From positions 1 to 64,000 of the forward strand of contig JAIUML010000005.1 in NCBI GenBank assembly GCA_022565595.1: DNA of 64,000 nucleotides. Direction: 5' to 3'. This stretch comes from Saccharospirillum sp. Lineage in GTDB: Bacteria; Pseudomonadota; Gammaproteobacteria; Pseudomonadales; Natronospirillaceae. Below are positions 57,604-64,000 of this stretch, piece after piece (positions within the stretch are counted from its first letter, which is position 1; every line of letters starts with the position of its first letter). Position numbers and translations under genes: made by a program. The notes beneath the pieces were generated by a model. It did no database searches and was not told the origin of the DNA. It saw only the letters and a list, made by a program, of their open reading frames with translations.

Positions 57604-60336
57604 ATGGAAAATCTCTCACGGAAACTCTGGCACCACTTGGCAGAAGAGGATGTTCTCGCTGCGCTAAAAAGTCATCATCAAGAAGGCCTGGACACCAATG
57701 AGGCCGCAGAGAGATTGAGGCTTTTTGGCCCCAATGCCATTAGCAGTCAAGCGACGCAATCTCCCCTTAAGCGTTTTCTGCTGCAGTTTCACAACCCACT
57801 GATTTATATCCTTCTTGTCGCAGGCGTGGTGACTTTACTGCTGTCAGAATACATAGACAGCAGCGTGATTTTTGCTGTGGTCTTTATCAATGCCATTGTC
57901 GGCTTTATGCAGGAATCCCGTGCGGAATCGGCCATCAACTCCTTGAGAAAAATGCTCTCCTCTCATGCAATGGTCATACGTAATGGCCAGAAAATGCGCA
58001 TTCCGGCTACCGAGTTGGTGCCCGGCGACTTGATCACCCTGACAACCGGGGATAAGGTGCCGGCCGATGCTCGCTTGATCCAGGTGAGGGACCTCCAGAT
58101 CGATGAGTCGGCCTTGACCGGAGAGTCTGTTCCCGTTCTTAAAGAGTGTGTTCGCCTAGACCAGGACACCATACTCGCCGATCGAATCAACATGGCTTAC
58201 GCCAGCACCCTGGTCACCTACGGACAGGCAGAAGCCGTCATCATCGCCACCGGTGATGACACCGAAACCGGCCGAATCGCTTCGATGATTTCCTCTGCGG
58301 TAAGCCTGGAGACCCCGCTTACCAAAAAAATCCACAGTTTCAGTCAGTGGCTGTTGTGGATCATTCTGGCTCTGGCCGGCCTGACCTTTATTGCCGGCTT
58401 GTTCCACGGTGCTTCCTGGGTCGACAACTTCATGGCAGCCATTGCCTTGGCCGTTGCGGCCATTCCTGAAGGCCTGCCAGCCGTTGTCACCATCACATTG
58501 GCCATAGGCGTGCGCAGAATGGCTTCCCGTCACGCCATTATTCGAAAATTGCCTGCGGTCGAAACGCTGGGATCAACGACCATCATTTGCTCGGACAAAA
58601 CCGGCACCCTGACCGAAAACCAGATGACTGTGCAGCAGCTCTGGACTCAAGGAGCGGTTCACCAATTCACGGGTACTGGCTACGACCCGACCGGCTCGCT
58701 ATCGACCACTGACGATGATTCCAGCTCCGATCTGCCCGTTTCGACTAGACAATGCCTGCTGGCCGGTGTGCTGTGCAACGATTCACACCTTGTCCAGAAA
58801 GACAGTCACTGGCAGGTTGAGGGCGACCCAACAGAGGGTGCCCTGATTACTTCAGCCATCAAGGCAGGCCTGGATCGAGAGCAACTCGTGCGTCAGCATA
58901 AGCGGCTGGACGTCATTCCGTTTGAATCCGATCGGCAATACATGGCGACAATGAATGTCTGGACCCCAGACCAACACATTATTCTGTTAAAGGGTTCGCT
59001 TGAGCAGATCCTCAAGCGTTGTTGCGACCAATTGAACACTGATGGCCAAAGTGCGCCATTGGCAGAGAAAGAGATCATTGCAGCGGCAGAGCACTTGGCC
59101 AGCCAGGGGTTACGTGTGCTCGCTTTGGCTCAATGTCTGGTGCCTTCCGATCAGACGAATCTGGATGCATTCCGTCAACAGGAACAGGCAGCCCAGCTTA
59201 GTTTTACGGGCCTTCAAGCCATGATAGACCCACCAAGACAGGAGGCAATCGAGGCCGTCAGACACTGCCAGGCTGCGGGGATACAGGTAAAGATGATTAC
59301 CGGAGACCACGCGCTGACCGCTCAGGCAATTGCTCGCCAGATCGGCATTCTGCCTCCCTCTGAAGCCGGGTCGTCAGGTGTGCTGACTGGCCAGCAACTG
59401 GCCACCCTGAGTGATCATGCACTCCTGAATGAAGCTCAGAGCACCGCCGTATTCGCGCGCGTCGCACCGGAGCAAAAGCTCAAACTGGTCACCGCACTCC
59501 AGGCCAGAGAGCAGGTGGTAGCCATGACGGGAGATGGCGTCAATGACGCACCTGCCCTGAAACAGGCTGACATCGGCGTCGCTATGGGCATTACCGGCAC
59601 AGAAGTCGCCAAGGAAGCCGCTGACATGGTGTTGACTGACGATAATTTCGCCTCCATCGCCGCGGCAGTAGAGGAAGGTCGGAACGTCTTCGACAACCTG
59701 GTGAAGTTTATCAGCTGGATTTTACCAACCAACATCGGCCAGGGTCTGGTCATTCTGGTTGCTGTGGTTTTAGGGCTCACTCTCCCTGTACTGCCGGTTC
59801 AGGCACTCTGGCTCAACATGACTACCGCAATATTCCTTGGCCTCGCGCTGGCATTCGAGCCAAAAGAAAGCGGATTGATGGATCGTCCGCCACGCCAACC
59901 CAACTCCCCCATCCTGTCCACGGAAATGGTCAGCCGGATACTGACCCTGAGCACCCTCTTGCTGGCAGGTGCTTTTGGATTGTTTCAATGGTCGCTAAGT
60001 CAGGGCCAGCCCGAGGAAGTTGCGCGGACATTGGCCGTTACACTCTTCGTTGTGGTGCAGTCGGTCTTCCTGTTCAACTGCCGGTCCTTGTCTCGAAGTG
60101 TGCTCAAGACACCAGCTTTCTCTAACCCATGGATCTGGGTGGGTATAGCCATCATGAGCCTTGCACAACTGGCGTTTATTTATACACCCTGGATGAACCT
60201 GCTGTTCCAAAGCGCCCCCTTGGCCGCCGAGCATTGGCTATTGATGCTCAGCTATGGTTTTTTCGTATTGCTCTTTATCGAGGGAGAAAAAACTATCTGG
60301 CGATCACGACACCAGAAAACTGCCATGAGCAATTGA
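57604..60336 (+). CDS. P-type cation ATPase (PMR1/SERCA-like)
   Basis: 910-residue pump. N-terminal cation-ATPase domain, A-domain TGES in [13 protein letters not shown], membrane motif [14 protein letters not shown] (calcium/sodium class), phosphorylation site [11 protein letters not shown], hinge [21 protein letters not shown], and C-terminal membrane region. The last part reads [20 protein letters not shown] rather than the calcium-pump NLVTD type, so the ion cannot be named; calcium, manganese or sodium are options. It lies 74 bases after sulA on the same strand without a visible terminator. Confidence 0.9.
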   Translation: MENLSRKLWHHLAEEDVLAALKSHHQEGLDTNEAAERLRLFGPNAISSQATQSPLKRFLLQFHNPLIYILLVAGVVTLLLSEYIDSSVIFAVVFINAIVGFMQESRAESAINSLRKMLSSHAMVIRNGQKMRIPATELVPGDLITLTTGDKVPADARLIQVRDLQIDESALTGESVPVLKECVRLDQDTILADRINMAYASTLVTYGQAEAVIIATGDDTETGRIASMISSAVSLETPLTKKIHSFSQWLLWIILALAGLTFIAGLFHGASWVDNFMAAIALAVAAIPEGLPAVVTITLAIGVRRMASRHAIIRKLPAVETLGSTTIICSDKTGTLTENQMTVQQLWTQGAVHQFTGTGYDPTGSLSTTDDDSSSDLPVSTRQCLLAGVLCNDSHLVQKDSHWQVEGDPTEGALITSAIKAGLDREQLVRQHKRLDVIPFESDRQYMATMNVWTPDQHIILLKGSLEQILKRCCDQLNTDGQSAPLAEKEIIAAAEHLASQGLRVLALAQCLVPSDQTNLDAFRQQEQAAQLSFTGLQAMIDPPRQEAIEAVRHCQAAGIQVKMITGDHALTAQAIARQIGILPPSEAGSSGVLTGQQLATLSDHALLNEAQSTAVFARVAPEQKLKLVTALQAREQVVAMTGDGVNDAPALKQADIGVAMGITGTEVAKEAADMVLTDDNFASIAAAVEEGRNVFDNLVKFISWILPTNIGQGLVILVAVVLGLTLPVLPVQALWLNMTTAIFLGLALAFEPKESGLMDRPPRQPNSPILSTEMVSRILTLSTLLLAGAFGLFQWSLSQGQPEEVARTLAVTLFVVVQSVFLFNCRSLSRSVLKTPAFSNPWIWVGIAIMSLAQLAFIYTPWMNLLFQSAPLAAEHWLLMLSYGFFVLLFIEGEKTIWRSRHQKTAMSN

Positions 60337-60351
60337 TGCAAGGACCGCCGA

Positions 60352-63300
60352 TCAATTAACGCAGGCAACTTGACTGGAGACCCACGCCTTGACTTCGTTT
60401 GCATCAATGGGCCTGGCAAAAAGGTAACCCTGATAGGCGTTACAACCGGCCTCTTTCAACCATTGAAATTGCGCCTCTGTTTCTACACCTTCAGCAATAA
60501 CGTTGAGTTCAAGGCTCTCGCCAAGACCAATAATGGAGCGAGCAATCATGGCAGCCGTGGTGTCCCTTGTGACATCACAGACGAAGGTCTGATCAATCTT
60601 CAACTGAGCCAATGGCAAACGTTTCAGGTAAGACAAGGACGAATAACCCGTACCAAAATCATCAAGGGAAATGCTGACTCCCAATTGATTCAAGGCCGTT
60701 ATTTTCTCCACTGCCCCTTCTATATCATCAAGCAATAGCGTCTCGGTGAGTTCGACTTTCAAGCGATCTGGCAGCACTCCGCAATCGCTGAGCATGGCGG
60801 CAAGGTGATCGACAAAATCCGTAGAACGAAACTGCCGGGCGCTGACATTGACAGCGCAGGTCAAGCTGGCGGTATCATTGTCTTTTGACCAGATTGCCAA
60901 CTGCTTGCATGACTGAGCAATAACCCATCGCCCGAGAGGAATAATCAATCCACTTCGCTCAGCGATGGGAATAAAATCCGCCGGCGACACCACCCCCCGA
61001 TCGGGGTGTTGCCATCGAATCAGCGCCTCGACGCCGCAAGGCTTACCCTGGACGTCGACTTGCGGCTGATAAACCAGCAGAAACTCGTCTCTCTCGATGG
61101 CGCGGCGAAGTTCCGTTTCGAGCTCATAGCGTGCCCGCAACGCCAACTGAAGCGCTGGTGTATAGAGTTGAATAGTGCGCGACTCTGACTGCTTGGCTTG
61201 ATGCAATGCCAGGTCGGCTTGCTTCATCAGATCACCCAATTTCCCTCCTTGCCCGGGGCTCCAGAGTGCAAGACCTATGGTAACTGAGCAACGGTACCGA
61301 TCATTCCCTAGGTCGTATTCTTCGTCCAGACTGTCCTTGATCTGATTGCAGAGATCCAAAACGCGATCTATAAAAGGCTTCCCGTTACCACCTCTGCCAA
61401 CCTCGAACAATAAAACGGCAAACTCGTCACTCGCCAAACGGACGACCAGCTCACCGGCCATCAACTTCAGCAACCTTGACGATACCTGTTTCAGGATGTC
61501 ATCCCCCTGGTCATGTCCTAGGATGTCGTTAATGTCCTTGAATTCATCCACATCCAGAATCAGCAATGCCACACCCGATTCGAGACGGGTACCTTCCAGA
61601 GAAGCCAGACGATCCAGCAAGGCATGTCGGTTGGGTAGGCCAGTCAAGGTATCGGTAAAAGCAAGCGCCTTGATGCGCTCTTCGTTAGCACGTTCTTCGG
61701 ACACATCATGCAAAGTCACAACATAATGACTGATCTTGTCGGATTCATCGACGACTGCGCTGACCATCATACGCACCGGTAAATCCTTGCCTCTTCGAGT
61801 GCGTAACCAAAGATGCCCATGCCAATGACCCAAACGCAAAACAGCATTCCAGATGGCTTGATAAAACGCCTTGTCATGGTGGCGTGATGCCAGACTATCC
61901 AGTCGCCGACCCTTGAGTACCTGGGCCGAATAGTCGGCCAACTCACAGAATGCGGCATTAGAATCGAGAATGCAGCGACTCGCATCGGCAATGACCATCG
62001 CCTCTTGAGATTGAAAGACCGTCGCCGCCAACCGACTCGATTCTTCTGAACGTTTTCGCTCTGTAATATCGGTTGAAATACCACACAATCCGTAAAGCAA
62101 GCCAGTATCGTCATGCAATGGAATTTTAACCGACAGATAGGTTTTGGGCATTTCTCCAGATTGAGCAGGTAAAGTTTCTTCCACAGTGAGCGATCTAGCT
62201 TGCTCGAAAACTTTTCGATCGGATTCATACAATAAGGAGGCAGCCTCTGGGCCAAAGACTTCATCATCACGCTTGCCCAGCAATTCGATGCCCATCCTGC
62301 TGGTTCGCTCCTTGAAGAGACGATTCACATACTGATAACGAAATGTTTTGTCTTTAATGAAAATGTAGGCACCGACACTGTCAAGAATGGTATTCAACTT
62401 CTGTTCGTTGAGTCTTAAAGCTCTCGTTTTACGCTCAACTTCTTTGCGTAACCACAAAGCAGCTGCCACCAGTAGCAACAGCACCAGACCAAGAACGAAC
62501 AACCCCCACCAGACAAAATCAGGTAACAACACAGGTTGGGTTGGTGGCTGCCAACGGTCAATGACTGTGAAATAGTAGGAACTGGGCGCCTGCATCCAGA
62601 TGTTCAGTTGCTGATCAATAGCATCCAGTATGTCCGCATGCTGCCCTCGAGTTGAGGCAAAATACAGACTGACCGGCTGGAAGACAATGGGAGTCGATTC
62701 CAGTCCATACTCTGCAGCTTTATAAACACCATATTGATAGTTAACAACGGCAACATCCACGCTGCCCTGCTGCAAGAGCTCAAAAGCACGATCGTAGTGG
62801 CTGACGCCAATGATAGAGACGCCTATACCAAAGTCATCCATCATCTCCTTGAATTCTGTCTGCTGCACACTTTGCTCAAGAAGAGCGATTCGCTTTCCCT
62901 CCAATTGAAACACGGATAAATAATTTTCTCCTGCTTTGCTGTAGAGTTGTGACCAGCTGTGCAATGCGGCCCTACGGTGAAAATCAAATCGTTCCGCTCG
63001 ATCAGCCGTCCAGGCCAAATCTGGCAGCAAATCAATGCTTCCTGTTTCAAGGTCTGTCAAACACTGTTGCCACTCGCAAAAAACATACTCAAGCGTCCAC
63101 TGCTGGCTCCGAGCGATGCCATCAATCAAATCAATAAAGAGACCATCGGGACGCCCCTGACTATCAAGAAATATTTTGGGCTCATTATCGTAAACGCCTA
63201 CTCTTAACACTGTTTCGGCAGAAACCAACTGCGTACAAAACGCCAGTACCAGGATAACAACCCGACCTGTCCAGGATATTCCCATTCGCTGCATTCCCAC
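60352..63300 (-). CDS. Periplasmic-binding-protein sensor, PAS-PAS-GGDEF-EAL protein
   Basis: 982-residue c-di-GMP enzyme. Signal peptide (cleavage near SAE, about 28), a periplasmic amino-acid-binding-like domain (about 30-255), one membrane segment (about 262-285), two PAS domains (about 300-415 and 425-545), a GGDEF domain (about 550-715) and an EAL domain (about 730-975). The GGDEF motif reads ASDEF (about 620-624), likely inactive; the EAL motifs EALIRW and DDFGTGYSS are intact. It is therefore most likely a phosphodiesterase tuned by a ligand outside the cell membrane. Confidence 0.9.
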   Translation of the reverse strand: MGMQRMGISWTGRVVILVLAFCTQLVSAETVLRVGVYDNEPKIFLDSQGRPDGLFIDLIDGIARSQQWTLEYVFCEWQQCLTDLETGSIDLLPDLAWTADRAERFDFHRRAALHSWSQLYSKAGENYLSVFQLEGKRIALLEQSVQQTEFKEMMDDFGIGVSIIGVSHYDRAFELLQQGSVDVAVVNYQYGVYKAAEYGLESTPIVFQPVSLYFASTRGQHADILDAIDQQLNIWMQAPSSYYFTVIDRWQPPTQPVLLPDFVWWGLFVLGLVLLLLVAAALWLRKEVERKTRALRLNEQKLNTILDSVGAYIFIKDKTFRYQYVNRLFKERTSRMGIELLGKRDDEVFGPEAASLLYESDRKVFEQARSLTVEETLPAQSGEMPKTYLSVKIPLHDDTGLLYGLCGISTDITERKRSEESSRLAATVFQSQEAMVIADASRCILDSNAAFCELADYSAQVLKGRRLDSLASRHHDKAFYQAIWNAVLRLGHWHGHLWLRTRRGKDLPVRMMVSAVVDESDKISHYVVTLHDVSEERANEERIKALAFTDTLTGLPNRHALLDRLASLEGTRLESGVALLILDVDEFKDINDILGHDQGDDILKQVSSRLLKLMAGELVVRLASDEFAVLLFEVGRGGNGKPFIDRVLDLCNQIKDSLDEEYDLGNDRYRCSVTIGLALWSPGQGGKLGDLMKQADLALHQAKQSESRTIQLYTPALQLALRARYELETELRRAIERDEFLLVYQPQVDVQGKPCGVEALIRWQHPDRGVVSPADFIPIAERSGLIIPLGRWVIAQSCKQLAIWSKDNDTASLTCAVNVSARQFRSTDFVDHLAAMLSDCGVLPDRLKVELTETLLLDDIEGAVEKITALNQLGVSISLDDFGTGYSSLSYLKRLPLAQLKIDQTFVCDVTRDTTAAMIARSIIGLGESLELNVIAEGVETEAQFQWLKEAGCNAYQGYLFARPIDANEVKAWVSSQVACVN

Positions 63301-63512
63301 ATGGCAAATTGGAAGAACAATAATACAGGCGGTTTGATACTATGCCTGAAAATTTTTACCCTGTTATATATAGATGTCGTTCGAGCATACGGCAAGCTGA
63401 CGACAGACATTTTGTCTGGCAACAAAATCAGTACTATTGAAAGCAGGCGCAGGGGTAGAAAGGTTCATGAGAAAGTAAGGAGTGAGGTCAGAGCGGTTCA
63501 AACTGTGGCGAG

Positions 63513-63600
63513 TGGTGCCCGGAGCCGGACTTGAACCGGCACGATCGCAATGATCGAGGGATTTTAAGTCCCTTGTGTCTACCAATTTCACCATCCGGGC
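63513..63600 (-). tRNA. tRNA-Leu (TAA anticodon)
   Basis: 88-base class II cloverleaf on the minus strand with a long variable arm (TCGATCATTGCGATCG region). Acceptor GCCCGGA/TCCGGGC, anticodon TAA within ACTTAAAAT, and encoded CCA. It follows tRNA-Cys by 41 bases. Confidence 0.94.
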
Positions 63601-63641
63601 GATGGCCGGAAATCCGTCTTGCACGAATCTCGGAGGGGAAA

Positions 63642-63715
63642 TGGAGGCTGGAGTCGGAATCGAACCGGCGTACGCGGAGTTGCAGTCCGCTGCATGACCA
63701 CTCTGCCATCCAGCC
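63642..63715 (-). tRNA. tRNA-Cys (GCA anticodon)
   Basis: 74-base cloverleaf on the minus strand: acceptor GGCTGGA/TCCAGCC, anticodon GCA in CTGCAAC, encoded CCA. First gene of a Cys-Leu pair behind pgsA, the usual place for these tRNAs; the tRNA-Gly that often leads this group is not seen. Confidence 0.95.
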
Positions 63716-63807
63716 ATATCCAAAAGGGACTCGAACACACCCAAATAATGAAGGCTGCTGGAGTTCCTGCGGCTGTCAGAGTGGCACCACCCTCACAACG
63801 CCGACGC

Positions 63808-63836
63808 ATTCTAAGCATTCACCCGATGCAGGTCAA
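63808..63836 (-). promoter_or_regulatory. Promoter of the Cys-Leu tRNA pair
   Basis: TTGACC-N17-TAGAAT on the minus strand, about 90 bases before tRNA-Cys. Both elements and the spacing are close to the sigma-70 consensus. Confidence 0.7.
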
Positions 63837-63875
63837 TGATTTTGCTTTAGAATTTAAGCACTTACATTCATTCCG

Positions 63876-63896
63876 CAAAAACCGACACCGCCGTCG
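63876..63896 (-). terminator. Terminator after pgsA
   Basis: CCGAC and GTCGG pair on the minus strand around six bases, followed by TTTTTG, eight bases after the pgsA stop. Confidence 0.6.
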
Positions 63897-63903
63897 GGGC
63901 ACA

Positions 63904-64000
63904 TCAAGCCGCCTTGGACTTCAAGGTTGGCCAGGCAGCGCGCAGGTACACGATCATTGACCAGAGCGTCAATATCGCAGATGCCTGTAGGGCCAACAGG
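63904..64000 (-). CDS. pgsA: C-terminal end of CDP-diacylglycerol-glycerol-3-phosphate phosphatidyltransferase
   Basis: Last 31 codons of a membrane protein cut by the window edge. LQASAILTLWSMIVYLRAAW closely parallels the E. coli PgsA ending (LTLWSM-x-x-YL-x-A). PgsA makes phosphatidylglycerophosphate. Its position before tRNA-Cys and tRNA-Leu matches other Gammaproteobacteria. Confidence 0.75.
   Translation of the reverse strand, partial: LLALQASAILTLWSMIVYLRAAWPTLKSKAA

Overview
The window is a chromosomal segment of a Gammaproteobacterium. Its gene order closely follows the Pseudomonas/Oceanospirillales type: pilZ-holB-tmk-mltG-pabC-fabF-acpP-fabG-fabD-plsX-rpmF-yceD, then maf/sppA/rluC/rne, then murB-ptp-kdsB-lpxK-exbD-exbB-comEC, then the Lol transporter and a PilZ protein. 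The presence of miaE, rmf, a 1604-residue NAD-glutamate dehydrogenase and DUF2835/DUF2970 proteins fits a marine Oceanospirillales-like bacterium. A Saccharospirillum/Reinekea-type host is a guess I cannot verify. No prophage, CRISPR array, defence island or biosynthetic cluster is visible. Most genes are housekeeping.

Layout. 1-279 is a possible insertion-sequence boundary with a perfect inverted repeat; tatD, expected here, is absent. 280-9369 (minus strand) is a run for type IV pilus assembly (pilZ), DNA replication (holB, tmk), cell wall (mltG), folate (pabC) and fatty acid/phospholipid synthesis (fabF, acpP, fabG, fabD, plsX) with rpmF and yceD. 9426-12043 holds maf, sppA and rluC, and 12044-15396 holds rne with a long leader. 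15461-22061 (minus) is the envelope operon comEC-exbB-exbD-lpxK-kdsB-ptp-murB, with several 4-base overlaps. 22120-26378 carries a DUF2062 protein, a single lolC/E plus lolD, a PilZ protein and an agmatine deiminase-family enzyme. 26382-32605 carries a DinG-like helicase, kdsA facing kdsC, a small HTH protein, ppiD and hupB. 32800-38922 is the proteostasis run tig-clpP-clpX-lon. 39208-39546 is a Pro-Arg-His tRNA operon.

39745-47475 holds folD, ppiB and lpxH, then a cluster of RNA-modification genes (miaE, trmA, rlmG, rlmKL) ending at the ribosome hibernation gene rmf. 47512-53777 holds pyrD, a DUF2835 protein and the large glutamate dehydrogenase. 54103-56901 holds two small membrane proteins and the sulfite reductase/DUF934 pair. 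56903-60336 is an SOS-controlled sulA-like gene followed without an obvious terminator by a P-type cation ATPase. 60352-63300 is a periplasmic-sensor GGDEF-EAL protein. The right edge has tRNA-Leu, tRNA-Cys and the 3' end of pgsA.

The genes combine into few pathways. The Kdo/lipid A branch (kdsA, kdsC, kdsB, lpxH, lpxK) is unusually well represented, and so are fatty acid initiation/elongation, protein quality control and RNA modification. The main points for a second look are the SOS boxes in front of sulA and the ATPase, a promoter with a palindromic spacer before fabD, a PlsX with altered signature motifs, an attenuator-like hairpin between acpP and fabF, a 37-residue membrane protein, the degenerate GGDEF motif, and the structured leaders of rne, tig and rmf. 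I found no system that I can honestly call new.
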